A stretch of 64,000 nt of DNA from Anaerolineaceae bacterium (GCA_002699585.1 PABP01000035.1:2052-66051), one strand, 5' to 3'; positions 34,446-43,085 are shown, counted from the stretch's first letter. A program made the numbers and translations. Notes: generated by a model not told the origin, from the letters alone.

Positions 34446-35081
34446 ATGGAACCCATTCGAGTCATGCTGGTTGATGATCATGCGATGGTACGGCAGGGAT
34501 TGCAAACCTTTTTGTCCCTGCATGATGACATCGAAGTCGTTGGTACAGCGGCATCCGGGAATGAAGCCGTCGAAGTTTATCCGGAGCTCAAGCCAGATGT
34601 TGTGTTGATGGATCTGATTATGCCCGACCTCAGCGGCGTGGACGTTATCCGCCGGATTGCCGAGCAGGACAGCCACATTTGTGTCATCGCCCTATCGAGC
34701 TTTGGTGAAAAAGAACTGGTACGGGCGGCGTTAGAAGCAGGCGCACGCGGTTATCTGTTAAAGGACATCGGCGGTGATGAACTGGCGGCGGCGGTGCGTA
34801 AAGGTGCAAAGGGCGAACCGGTGCTATCGAACGATGCCACCAGCGCCCTGCTGGATGCCATGAAGCACAGCGTCAAAATATCGCCGTTTGAGCTGAGTGG
34901 CCGCGAACGCGAGGTACTGCGCTATATCGTCGATGGCAGCAGTAATTCCGAGATTGCCTATAAGATCGGCGTCAAGCAATCGACTGTGAAAACGTACGTC
35001 AGCCGCATTTTGGCCAAGCTAGATGTCAACAGCCGTGTGGAAGCGGCCACGATGGCCATCAAATACAAGCTAGTCGAGTAA
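34446..35081 (+). CDS. Response regulator, NarL/FixJ family
   Basis: A 211-aa regulator. Receiver domain with VDDH, phospho-acceptor Asp56 in VLMDLIMPDLSG and KDI, then a LuxR-type HTH (about 145-205: LSGREREVLRYIVDGSSNSEIAYKIGVKQSTVKTYVSRILAKL). It is cognate to the preceding kinase. The pair sits precisely between the two copies of the phn operator, which makes it the natural candidate for binding them; this is inference. Confidence 0.9.
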   Translation: MEPIRVMLVDDHAMVRQGLQTFLSLHDDIEVVGTAASGNEAVEVYPELKPDVVLMDLIMPDLSGVDVIRRIAEQDSHICVIALSSFGEKELVRAALEAGARGYLLKDIGGDELAAAVRKGAKGEPVLSNDATSALLDAMKHSVKISPFELSGREREVLRYIVDGSSNSEIAYKIGVKQSTVKTYVSRILAKLDVNSRVEAATMAIKYKLVE

Positions 35082-35105
35082 CCCTATTTACTGTCCACGA
35101 CCCCG

Positions 35106-35135
35106 CTGCTGAGCGCCTTGCGCTGAGCAGTTTTT
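35106..35135 (+). terminator. Terminator of the kinase/regulator pair
   Basis: CTGCTGAGCGC-CTT-GCGCTGAGCAG (11-bp stem with one G-G mismatch, 3-base loop) followed by TTTTT, 24 bases after the regulator stop. Confidence 0.75.
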
Positions 35136-35159
35136 GATTCCCCTGTGCGCGTCGTCATT

Positions 35160-35259
35160 TGTCCACCATCTGGCGGACAGAGGTTGTCAGCCTGATTGTG
35201 GAACCCGCGATTGTCCCCCGTATTGCTGATGTAGCCTTGCCTGGGCTTCCCTACAATTC
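35160..35259 (+). promoter_or_regulatory. Plus-arm phn promoter: 30-bp operator and TACAAT -10
   Basis: TGTCC-N10-GGACA-N5-TGTC at 35160-35189, and TACAAT at 35252-35257 inside CCCTACAATTC. The gap between GGACA and TACAAT is 72 bp, identical to the copy before phnG; 24 of 30 operator bases match. The start of the next gene is 49 bp after the -10. Confidence 0.7.
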
Positions 35260-35306
35260 CCTTCGTGCTGGATGGCACATGAACCGCAATCCAAGAATGG
35301 CTCGTT

Positions 35307-35972
35307 ATGCAGTACATCGACGTATATCCAAAGAGCGATGAACGCCTCAAAAAATATCGTGACAAGCAACTCGGCGACGACCCTTTTTTCCATGAAGGGG
35401 TTTTCGTGCGCGATAGCCAGGTCGGCGCGTATACCGAGCTGGGGCGCGGTACGTGGCTGAATGAATCCACATTTGGCGATTACAGTTATGCCGCTGGCGA
35501 TGACCAAATTACCTATGCCGACATCGGCAAATTTTGCTCGATTGCCTCACAGGTACGCATCAACCCTGGCAATCATCCCATGTGGCGCGTCACGCAGCAC
35601 CATATGACCTACCGCCGCAAGCAGTACGGCTTCGGTGAAGATGGCACGGAAGTTTTTGAATGGCGGCGCAGCAAGCGCGTGACTATCGGCCATGATGTGT
35701 GGATTGGCCACGGGGCGACAATCATGCCCGGTGTGACCATCGGCACGGGGGCTGTCGTTGGCTCCGGCGCGGTCGTCACCAAAGATGTGGCCCCGTATGC
35801 GATTGTCGGCGGTGTGCCTGCCAAGCTAATCCGCATGCGCTTTTCCGATGAGATCATCGCCCAATTGCTAGGCATCGCCTGGTGGGAGTGGGATCGGCAG
35901 ACGTTGGAAGCCCGTTTCGAGCATCTTTACGACATGGATACCTTCCTCAAGTTGTATGGATCGGCACAATGA
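35307..35972 (+). CDS. Hexapeptide-repeat acyltransferase of phosphonate loci
   Basis: A 221-aa left-handed beta-helix acetyltransferase, close to the family labelled phosphonate metabolism protein, transferase hexapeptide repeat family. It shows STFGDYSYAAGDDQITYADIGKFCSIASQVRINPGNHPM and then RVTIGHDVWIGHGATIMPGVTIGTGAVVGSGAVVTKDVAPYAIVGGVPAK, the hexapeptide rungs. Such genes recur beside C-P lyase genes and may acylate an aminophosphonate. It overlaps the HAD gene by 4 bases (ATGA). Confidence 0.85.
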   Translation: MQYIDVYPKSDERLKKYRDKQLGDDPFFHEGVFVRDSQVGAYTELGRGTWLNESTFGDYSYAAGDDQITYADIGKFCSIASQVRINPGNHPMWRVTQHHMTYRRKQYGFGEDGTEVFEWRRSKRVTIGHDVWIGHGATIMPGVTIGTGAVVGSGAVVTKDVAPYAIVGGVPAKLIRMRFSDEIIAQLLGIAWWEWDRQTLEARFEHLYDMDTFLKLYGSAQ

Positions 35973-36649
35973 CAGCCTTGATCTTCGACATGGACGGCGT
36001 GCTGGTCGAAACGGTTGAGCTGCACTTTGCAGCTTGGCGGCAAATCGCGGCCCAGGTGGGCAAAACCCTGGAACCCCACGATCTAGAAGCCATGCGTGGC
36101 CTACGGCGCGATGACTGCCTACGCCGTATTTTTTCCCCAAGAGAGCTTACAACCTATGATCTGAACACCTACAGCGCCGTCAAAGATGAGCTGTATCTGG
36201 GGGCATTGCGCGATATTGAGCCAGAGGCACTCATCACGCCGGGTACGGTCGCTTTCCTGGAGCAAGCCCGTGAGCGCGGCCTGCGGCTGGGTGTCGCGTC
36301 ATCGAGCGTGAACACTTTCCATGTGCTGGAACACACACAACTTATTGAGCATTTCGACGTGATCGCGGATGGCAACACGGTTGTCCGCAGCAAACCGCAT
36401 CCCGATGTGTTTCTGTGGGTCGCTGGCGCGCTGGGCGTTCCGGCCCACGAGGCGATCATTTTTGAGGATGCCCAGGCGGGGATTGAAGCGGCACAAGCGA
36501 TTGGGGCCTTTGTCGTTGGCATCGGCGAGGGCGAGGCCGCGCGGAAAACAGCCTGGTATGCCCCGCATCTGGCCGATATTGACCTACTGCAACTGATCGA
36601 GCAGGCCAAAAACCGAGAAACAAGTTTGCCTGTAATCAACCCATTATGA
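35969..36649 (+). CDS. HAD superfamily hydrolase, beta-phosphoglucomutase-like
   Basis: A 226-aa hydrolase. Motif I is IFDMDGVLVET (nucleophile Asp, then Asp). Motif II is GVASSS, motif III region SKPHPDVFLW, motif IV IIFEDAQAGIEAA. The helical cap at 15-85 is of the beta-phosphoglucomutase kind; there is no Lys typical of phosphonoacetaldehyde hydrolase that I can place. The chosen ATG overlaps the acyltransferase stop. In this setting it may dephosphorylate a ribose phosphate product of C-P lyase, but the substrate is not known. Confidence 0.8.
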   Translation: MTALIFDMDGVLVETVELHFAAWRQIAAQVGKTLEPHDLEAMRGLRRDDCLRRIFSPRELTTYDLNTYSAVKDELYLGALRDIEPEALITPGTVAFLEQARERGLRLGVASSSVNTFHVLEHTQLIEHFDVIADGNTVVRSKPHPDVFLWVAGALGVPAHEAIIFEDAQAGIEAAQAIGAFVVGIGEGEAARKTAWYAPHLADIDLLQLIEQAKNRETSLPVINPL

Positions 36650-36704
36650 CCGTAACACGAACACGAGTGACATCAACCAAGAAGGCGATAGAGGAGTCTA
36701 CCGC

Positions 36705-37523
36705 GTGTTAGAAATCAAAGATGTTCGGGTGGTGTACCCCAACGGGACAGAAGCCCTCAAATCGGTAACGATGACCGTCCAGACGAATGAGATTGTGGCG
36801 ATCATTGGGCGCTCTGGCGCAGGCAAATCGACCCTGTTGCGGGCTATCAATGGCTTACAACCCGTGACATCCGGCAGCATCACCCTGGATGGGGTCGAAG
36901 TCACCAGCCTGCCGCCTAAAGAACTGCGCAATATCTTCCGGCAAGTGGGCTTCATCTGGCAGGAGCACAATCTGGTCGGGCGGCTGACAGCCAATATGAA
37001 CGTGCTGACAGGTCGGCTGGGTTACAACAGCGGCTTATTAGCGGCGCTGGGTTACTTCAACCGGGAGCATCGGCAGGTAGCTATGCGCAGCCTGGAGCGC
37101 GTCGGGATGCTGCACCGTGCCAAATATCGTGCGGATCGCCTGAGCGGTGGCGAAAAACAGCGCGTCAATATCGCGCGGGCGATTTCCCAGGAGCCAAAGG
37201 TGCTGCTGGCCGATGAACCCGTCGCCAGCCTGGACCCGGAACTGTCATGGACGGTGATGGCCGACCTGGCGCGGGTCGCCCGTGAAGAAGGCGTGCCGAC
37301 GCTCATCAACCTGCACCAAGTTGAACTGGCCAAATCATTTGCCGACCGTCTGGTGGGCATCGCCCAGGGCGTGGTCGTGTTCGATGGCCCGCCGGGGGAC
37401 CTGACCACGGAAGCCGAAGCACGCATCTATCGCTTCGACCGTCCTAACGCCGAGAACAATGGCGCCACCGCTGAAACAGCACTCGATGAAGCCGAAGCCT
37501 ATGAAATGATGGGGGAAGCATAA
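36705..37523 (+). CDS. phnC: Phosphonate ABC transporter ATP-binding protein PhnC
   Basis: A 272-aa ATPase of the phosphonate importer. GTG start at 36705 after AGGAG. Walker A GRSGAGKSTLLRAING, Q-loop VGFIWQEHNLV, signature LSGGEKQRVNIARAI, Walker B VLLADEPVASLDP. PhnC-typical TANMNVLTGRLGYNS is present. Stop and next start overlap (TAATG). Confidence 0.92.
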   Translation: MLEIKDVRVVYPNGTEALKSVTMTVQTNEIVAIIGRSGAGKSTLLRAINGLQPVTSGSITLDGVEVTSLPPKELRNIFRQVGFIWQEHNLVGRLTANMNVLTGRLGYNSGLLAALGYFNREHRQVAMRSLERVGMLHRAKYRADRLSGGEKQRVNIARAISQEPKVLLADEPVASLDPELSWTVMADLARVAREEGVPTLINLHQVELAKSFADRLVGIAQGVVVFDGPPGDLTTEAEARIYRFDRPNAENNGATAETALDEAEAYEMMGEA

Positions 37524-38770
37524 TGCTGGCCAACGCCCAGAACCGAGCTAACAAGAAAGAAACGAAGGTCAAGAACGAAGACCTCGACAGCATCCGCGAG
37601 AGCATTTTACGACCGCTGCCACGCCTGACGATTGGTTTCCTGATCACGATGGCCATTACGCTGGCGGTCCTCGGCTGGAGTGTAGCCGGTACTGAAGCCA
37701 ACCCGGAAAAATTCGTAAATGGCGTCCCGACGCTGGTTGATTTTGTGCTGCGGCTGATGCCACCGGAATTCGAATTTGAAGATGGCAGCGAGCGCATTAT
37801 TTCGCTATCGCCCCTGGAGATACGCGATGTGTCGCGCACGCTCAAGGCCGACCGGGCACGTAAAGCCAATGCCGACGACATCGATGCCATGACCGAGGGG
37901 CAATCCCTGATGTATGTGCTACGGCTGACAGGTGCCGACGATGCCGTCATCATCACACCGGAAGAAGCGCAAAATTATAACAAGGACGATGTCCATACGC
38001 TGAACGCCTATATTTCCGAGCCGGGTTATACGATTGTGCTCGATGATTGGGATAACAGCGTGATTACAGTCGAAGATGGCTATCGCTCGGCCTATTCGGT
38101 GCCCTATCAGGGTGATCAGATGGTGGTCGCCAAGCGTTATGTGCTGGAACCGGGCGAAATGCTGATTGGTTTCCCGGTCATCATCTACTCCATCATTGAA
38201 ACAATCCAGATTGCGATTGTGGGTACGCTGGCCTCCGTGTTGGCATCGATTCCGTTTGCGCTGCTGGCCGCACGCAACGTATCACCCCATCCACTGATTT
38301 ACCAGGGAACGCGCCTGTTCCTCAACCTGATTCGCTCGATCCCGACACTGATTTACGCGCTGATTATGGTGAGCGCCGTCGGCCTGGGACCATTCGCAGG
38401 TGTGCTGGCGCTGGTGATCGGCTCGATTGGTTCGCAGGCCAAATTATTCGCAGAGAGCTTTGAGCAGATCGACCCCAACCAGGTATCAGCGGTGCGGGCA
38501 ACCGGGGCAAACGGCATGCAGGTCTTCAACTTTGCGGTGCTGCCGCAAGCCTTCCCACTATTGGCAACCTACTCGCTGATTACATTCGAGGTCAACGTTC
38601 GCGCTTCCACCATCCTGGGCATCGTCGGCGCGGGTGGTGTGGGCTTCATCATCCAAAAGTATACGGCCCTGTTCCAGTTCCAGCGGTTGATGGGTGCCGT
38701 ACTCATTATCGCCATCCTGGTGACGGTGATTGACCGCGTCAGTGACGCCTTCCGTAAGCGGATTATTTAG
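37523..38770 (+). CDS. phnE: Phosphonate ABC transporter permease PhnE with a ~125-residue insertion
   Basis: A 415-aa permease, much longer than the usual 260-290. After the first helix (about 35-57) and the PhnE text VDFVLRLMPPEFEF (72-86), about 125 residues of soluble character are inserted (86-210, with SLSPLEIRDVSRTLKADRARK and GYTIVLDDWDNSVITVEDGYRS). The transporter core then resumes: PVIIYSIIETIQIAIVGTLASVLASIPFALLAARN, LIRSIPTLIYALI, GSIGSQAKLFAESFEQIDPNQV, STILGIVGAGGVGFII. The insertion lies where a periplasmic loop is expected. Confidence 0.88.
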   Translation: MLANAQNRANKKETKVKNEDLDSIRESILRPLPRLTIGFLITMAITLAVLGWSVAGTEANPEKFVNGVPTLVDFVLRLMPPEFEFEDGSERIISLSPLEIRDVSRTLKADRARKANADDIDAMTEGQSLMYVLRLTGADDAVIITPEEAQNYNKDDVHTLNAYISEPGYTIVLDDWDNSVITVEDGYRSAYSVPYQGDQMVVAKRYVLEPGEMLIGFPVIIYSIIETIQIAIVGTLASVLASIPFALLAARNVSPHPLIYQGTRLFLNLIRSIPTLIYALIMVSAVGLGPFAGVLALVIGSIGSQAKLFAESFEQIDPNQVSAVRATGANGMQVFNFAVLPQAFPLLATYSLITFEVNVRASTILGIVGAGGVGFIIQKYTALFQFQRLMGAVLIIAILVTVIDRVSDAFRKRII

Positions 38771-38786
38771 TCGTAACTACATGTTT

Positions 38787-38814
38787 GTAGTGGCAAGGCA
38801 TGCCTTGCCACTAC
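38787..38814. repeat. 28-bp perfect palindrome between phnE and phnD
   Basis: GTAGTGGCAAGGCA followed directly by its exact reverse complement. It shares the GGCAAGGCA/TGCCTTGCC core with the element at 5027-5045. No T-run follows. Lying between permease and binding-protein genes, it could protect mRNA or shape relative expression. Confidence 0.7.
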
Positions 38815-38910
38815 TACGGAATATTTAGTGCTTGTTACAAGGGGCTTTATGGGGAAGGGAACCCAGAGCCAATTAAGAATCACTTTCAACATATGAGAGG
38901 ATTGTACAAA

Positions 38911-39975
38911 ATGAAGTTGATCGTTCGTTTGATAGCTGTCGTGGCTTTAGCCGCTGTTTTGGGTGCGACACTGGTCGCCCAGGATGATGTAGACCGTACT
39001 GACTGGCCAGAAGTCTTCAGCTTTGGTCGTTTCGCCGGTGATGACAGCTCCGAAGCCCTGCTCAACGCTGAACCCATTCGCGCTTACCTGGAAGCCGAAC
39101 TGGGCATGCCCGTGACCGTCAATGTCGGCAGCACCTACACCGCCGTCATCGCCGCCATGGCCGCTGGCCAGGTCGATGCTATGGAAGTTGGCCCTTTCAG
39201 CTTCGTCATCGCTGAACGCGAAGCCAATGCCGAGCCGATTGCCGTTGGCGCCAGCGAAAGCTCCCTGGATGCTGGCGAAGTCGCGGTTTATGATCCCGAA
39301 ATTCGCCCCTTCTACTACAGCGTTTTCGTCACCAAGAAGGGCAATGTCAACCCGGTTACGGGCAACCCGATCCGCACCCTGGCCGACCTGGAAGGCATCG
39401 ACTACGCTTTCGTTGACCCGGCTTCCACCAGTGGCCGCAACGCACCTGTGATGCGCCTCATCAACGAAATCGACGGCCTGGAAACCCCTGGTGATGTCGA
39501 TGAATGGCTGAACCCAATCTTCGCTGGCAGCCACCCTAGCGCCATGCTGGCCCTCATCAACGGCGACGTTCTGGCTGGCTCTACCTACGAAGGCAACCTG
39601 ATCAACCAGCGCACAGAAGGCTTGGCTGAGGTCTGCGGTTTTGAAGACGACCAGACCGGCGTCACCCTGACGCAGGACACGCTTGACGAAATTTATGACG
39701 ACTGCCCCGATGGCAGCCTGGTTGTGATCGCCCAGACCGCACCCATCCCGAACACACCAGTTGCTATCCGCGCTGACCTGCCGCAAAGCTTCAAGGATGC
39801 GGTCCAGGATGCGCTGCTGAGCATCAAGGACAAGCCGGAAGTGCTGGCTGAAATTGGTCGCTGGTATGTTGATCCGTCTACCGATGACGTGCTGGCTGAC
39901 GAACTTGGCCTGGAAACACTCAGCGACTTCTACGATGTCGTGCGTGACATCGCAGCTGTGACCGCCGAGCAGTAA
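38911..39975 (+). CDS. phnD: Phosphonate ABC transporter substrate-binding protein PhnD
   Basis: A 354-aa secreted binding protein. Signal peptide MKLIVRLIAVVALAAVLGATLVAQ. PhnD-like text: GMPVTVNVGSTYTAVIAAMAAGQVDAMEVGPFSFVIA, YYSVFVTKKG, FVDPASTSGRNAPVMRL, and the C-terminal VIAQTAPIPNTPVAI. ATG 38911 is preceded by AGAGGA and opens the signal peptide; an earlier in-frame start would run into the palindrome. Binds phosphonate (or phosphite) outside the cell for PhnCE. Confidence 0.92.
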   Translation: MKLIVRLIAVVALAAVLGATLVAQDDVDRTDWPEVFSFGRFAGDDSSEALLNAEPIRAYLEAELGMPVTVNVGSTYTAVIAAMAAGQVDAMEVGPFSFVIAEREANAEPIAVGASESSLDAGEVAVYDPEIRPFYYSVFVTKKGNVNPVTGNPIRTLADLEGIDYAFVDPASTSGRNAPVMRLINEIDGLETPGDVDEWLNPIFAGSHPSAMLALINGDVLAGSTYEGNLINQRTEGLAEVCGFEDDQTGVTLTQDTLDEIYDDCPDGSLVVIAQTAPIPNTPVAIRADLPQSFKDAVQDALLSIKDKPEVLAEIGRWYVDPSTDDVLADELGLETLSDFYDVVRDIAAVTAEQ

Positions 39976-40032
39976 ATTACACTTGAGAGGCCTCAGCCCA
40001 ACACAGACCTGACACCATCATATGGGCTGAAC

Positions 40033-40068
40033 GGGGGCACAGACTTGTGATGTGCCCCCACATTTTTT
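40033..40068 (+). terminator. Terminator after phnD
   Basis: GGGGGCACA, a 9-base loop and TGTGCCCCC, then ACATTTTTTG: a 9-bp stem with a T-run. It separates phnCED from phnM, so phnM probably has its own promoter. Confidence 0.85.
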
Positions 40069-40176
40069 GAAAAGTTTTATTGGAAGAAACGACCTCGCAA
40101 AAGAATCGTGAAGCCGTCAAATGAGTTGAATAAATGCTTTGGAAATTGAACGAGGTATCCAATCAACACCTAACTC

Positions 40177-40293
40177 GGACCCCACCCCTAAATCCCCTCC
40201 CCGTGAGGTGAGGGGACGTGTGCCTGCTATCAAGCCGCCAAGAAAGGCATCCTTCCACCTCATGGGGGAAGGACTGAGGATAGGGGTCTGGCC
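40177..40293. repeat. Dispersed ~115-bp repeat, copy 1
   Basis: Begins CGGACCCCACCCCTAAATCC and ends GGACTGAGGATAGGGGTCTG. It matches, in reverse complement, the element at 59851-59971; the longest shared stretches are the two ends (CCCCTAAATCCCCTCCCC and AAGGCATCCTTCCACCTCAT). It fills most of the 39976-40372 gap before phnM, with the terminator above. Confidence 0.8.
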
Positions 40294-40372
40294 AACGATC
40301 CTCATATAGTTACTTAGTAGTTTACGACTTGCTTGGACATCTGAAATCAACTGTACCTGAGGGAGTAACGCC

Positions 40373-41593
40373 ATGTGGCTCAGTGATCTAAAAATCGTGA
40401 CGCCGAATGCGGTGATCGAACGCGGTTCGCTCTTAATCGAAGAAGGCAAAATCGCGAAAATCATCGAAGGTCCGGCCCCCATCAACGTGCCCAGTTTGCA
40501 GGGGCTGACGTTGATCCCCGGCATGATTGACCTGCACGGCGATATGCTGGAACGCGATGTGCAGCCACGGCCTTCGGCACGCTTCCCAACCGAGCTTGGC
40601 CTGTTTGAACTGGACAAGCGGTTGGCTGGGGCAGGTATCACCACCGCTTTCTGTGCGATCAGCTTTGCATGGCGCAATAATGACTTGCGTTCCCAGGAGA
40701 GCGCGACCGAGATGATTGAGACAGTCAACCGCATGAACAGCCAGACGCTGGTCGATATGCGAGTACATGGCCGCTTTGAGGTCAATAACACGGAAACCGC
40801 GCCCATCCTCAAAGGCTTGCTGGAACGCGGCTTGCTGCAACTGGTTTCGATCATGGACCATACGCCCGGTCAGGGGCAGTACAAGGACGTGGATCGTTAT
40901 TTGAACTTCATGCATCGCTGGCTGGGGATGGACATCAGCGTACTGGGCACATCCAGAGAAGATATTTTAGAGCGCATGAAGTCCAATATCCTGGAATATG
41001 CCGAAGCCCCACGCGATTGGGAGGTCATTGCTGAGGTGTTGAAGGTCGCCATCGAATATGGCATCCCGGTATCGTCACACGACGATGACACCGCCGACAA
41101 AGTCAGCTTGCAGGCCAAGATGGGCGTGAGCATCAGCGAGTTCCCGGTCAGCTTGGAAGCGGCCCAGGCAGCGCACGAGCATGGCATGTGGATTGTCATG
41201 GGTGCTCCCAACGCGTATCGCGGCCAATCGACTTCGAACAACCTGAGTGCAATGGATGCCATCGAGGCCGGATTGGTCGATATTTTGGCGACAGATTACT
41301 ACCCAGCAGCGATGTTACATTCTGCATTCAAATTGGCTAAACAGGGCACGATGCCACTTAATGAGAGCGTCAAACTGGTCAGCACCAACGCCGCCAGAGC
41401 AATGCACATGGATGACTTGGGTAGCATCGAAGTGGGCAAGGCCGCAGATATGGTCATCGTGCATGAGGCTGATGATTTCCCCCGAGTCCATGGTACGATT
41501 CGGGCAGGGCATCCCATCTACTGGGATAATCATCTCGCTTCGTTATCACAGCTCAATCAGCTATTTCAACTGGCATCAGCCTCTATAACTTAG
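40373..41593 (+). CDS. phnM: Alpha-D-ribose 1-methylphosphonate 5-triphosphate diphosphatase PhnM
   Basis: A 406-aa amidohydrolase-fold enzyme that removes pyrophosphate from the ribosyl-phosphonate triphosphate made by PhnI. PhnM text: LTLIPGMIDLHGDMLERDVQPRPSARFP (metal-binding His-x-Asp), AGITTAFCAISFAW, LMDHTPGQGQYKD, SSHDDDTADKV, STNAARAMHMDDLGSIEVGKAADMVIV. A terminator and the dispersed repeat lie between it and phnD. Five bases after its stop comes the end of the ParA-like remnant. Confidence 0.92.
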   Translation: MWLSDLKIVTPNAVIERGSLLIEEGKIAKIIEGPAPINVPSLQGLTLIPGMIDLHGDMLERDVQPRPSARFPTELGLFELDKRLAGAGITTAFCAISFAWRNNDLRSQESATEMIETVNRMNSQTLVDMRVHGRFEVNNTETAPILKGLLERGLLQLVSIMDHTPGQGQYKDVDRYLNFMHRWLGMDISVLGTSREDILERMKSNILEYAEAPRDWEVIAEVLKVAIEYGIPVSSHDDDTADKVSLQAKMGVSISEFPVSLEAAQAAHEHGMWIVMGAPNAYRGQSTSNNLSAMDAIEAGLVDILATDYYPAAMLHSAFKLAKQGTMPLNESVKLVSTNAARAMHMDDLGSIEVGKAADMVIVHEADDFPRVHGTIRAGHPIYWDNHLASLSQLNQLFQLASASIT

Positions 41594-41598
41594 AGTTT

Positions 41599-41943
41599 CT
41601 ATATATGGGTCATTTGCGTTTCCATTCGCTGACGTAAATTCATAGGATTGGGGCTACGTGCGTCCAGGCGTTGGATACTTGTTCGTTGCAATGTTGGGTC
41701 TGAATCGGTACATGCGAAGACTTTCATAAGCAGATCGAGACGGCCCCTATTTGTTTCGACCGACCATATATGAAACATGCCTCGTCACACGCAAGGAGGC
41801 GTGGTTCAATTGTTACGGTCGGCAAACAAATTGCGATTTTATGACTCAATGAAATCCGCATACTTGCCCTGAGCGATATTCGTCGCTGATGTCGACTTTC
41901 CGACGCCACCTTTGTGGTTCGTGAGTACAAAAGTACGTTTCAT
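41599..41943 (-). pseudogene. Broken ParA/CobQ-type P-loop ATPase
   Basis: The ATG at 41943 (GGAGGGA upstream) starts MKRTFVLTNHKGGVGKSTSATNIAQG, the deviant Walker A of ParA-type ATPases. After 34 codons it meets TAA at 41839. Further down, another frame reads NRGRLDLLMKVFACTDSDPTLQRT up to a stop at 41599; this may be the old downstream part after frameshift and internal deletion, though that part is not recognised. ParA-type genes come with plasmids, phages and mobilisable elements, so this is probably a trace of one. Confidence 0.6.
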
Positions 41944-42238
41944 TGCAAAATCCCTCCACATAAAATTGTGAGTGCAACTCAAAACTGTCTGAAAACACTG
42001 TGAAACACACGAACAAGAAGCCTTGTGCTATTGTGTTGAGGGAGATCGCTCACCCTCCGCAGCGGTGTTCCGCAGTGGGGCAGGAGAGATAGCCACTCCT
42101 GTCCCATCTACATCACAAAATCAGTCTTCTATTGAGAGTTGTGTGAGTGCTTCGCGTTGAGGGAATGCCAGTTGTTTTAGGAAATCAGCAGTAGGAGAGT
42201 TCGGTCGTTCGTATTGTGTCCAATCAGAGCAGACAAAT
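41944..42238. other. AT-rich intergenic stretch with an imperfect hairpin
   Basis: About 300 bp without a gene between the ParA-like remnant and the SH3b protein terminator. At 42077-42107 a hairpin TGGGGCAGGAG...CTCCTGTCCCA (one G-T pair) is present. Nothing else stands out. Confidence 0.4.
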
Positions 42239-42271
42239 AAAAACCAGTGACACACTTGTCACTGGTTTTTT
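42239..42271. terminator. Bidirectional terminator after the SH3b protein gene
   Basis: A 14-bp stem built from AAAAACCAGTGACA and its complement with loop CACT, flanked by A/T runs, so it works in either direction. It ends the minus-strand gene whose stop is at 42294. Confidence 0.85.
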
Positions 42272-42293
42272 GATTTCTACCGCTAACAGGGAC

Positions 42294-43085
42294 CTATTCA
42301 CAAAATACATAAATAGTTGTTTCGCCTGTTTCCTGCAAATTGAAGGCCAAGAGTCTTTGGATGCCTCCGCGTTCAAGGGAGATTTGGTATGTACCAAGGG
42401 GCCAATATGAACTTCTATAGACCTGATGAATGTAGGGATCACCCGTGTCTACAAAGGTTTTGTCATATTGGCGCCAGACTGTTTCTGGGTTATTAGTATT
42501 TGGCCGATAAATGTCTACAATAACTTCATTTCTACCACTGCCGGCAATAGCAATATCAATACCACTTGAAGTGCTTCTACCCACAGTTGCCTGGGTCCCA
42601 CATGTCATCGCATCATCGACATACCCCTCATAAATATTGATGAGTTCGTCGGGACCAGGTTCTGTCAGCCACGAAGCAATGAATGCAGTCTCACCATTTC
42701 CGATTTCGATTTCATACCAATCGCCATCTTCACCAACGACAGCAAATACTTGACCTGCACTAGATGTCATTACAAGGTCGCAAGAAGCATCGCTACAACT
42801 GCGGATGTTGACGCGGCCTGTTGTTTTGATATTGAATGTATCTTCTGTTTCATTGTTGTCGACAGAACCAGAGCAGGTAGTGATGTAGTTGTCAATTAGT
42901 GTATTGATCTCATCTGTAAGTGTGAGAATTTGTTCGTAGGTAGCATCTGCGATTTCATTTGCGTATTCATGTAGGGTATCGCCTAGAAATTCAGACTCAC
43001 AGGTATCTGCATCAGTCTGAGCCTGTAGGGGGATAGCCCAAAGCGTTAAAATTAGCAGTAATATGATCGAGAATTGTTTTTGCAC
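42294..43085 (-). CDS. Secreted SH3b-domain protein
   Basis: A 263-aa secreted protein. Signal peptide MQKQFSIILLLILTLWAIPLQAQ. An SH3b domain lies at about 88-145 (GRVNIRSCSDASCDLVMTSSAGQVFAVVGEDGDWYEIEIGNGETAFIASWL). Its C-terminal domain (150-263) is beta-rich and cysteine-containing, unknown. Base composition is richer in A/T than the neighbouring operons and it stands beside the ParA-like remnant, so it may have been acquired. It opens divergently from the LacI-family gene. Confidence 0.75.
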   Translation of the reverse strand: MQKQFSIILLLILTLWAIPLQAQTDADTCESEFLGDTLHEYANEIADATYEQILTLTDEINTLIDNYITTCSGSVDNNETEDTFNIKTTGRVNIRSCSDASCDLVMTSSAGQVFAVVGEDGDWYEIEIGNGETAFIASWLTEPGPDELINIYEGYVDDAMTCGTQATVGRSTSSGIDIAIAGSGRNEVIVDIYRPNTNNPETVWRQYDKTFVDTGDPYIHQVYRSSYWPLGTYQISLERGGIQRLLAFNLQETGETTIYVFCE

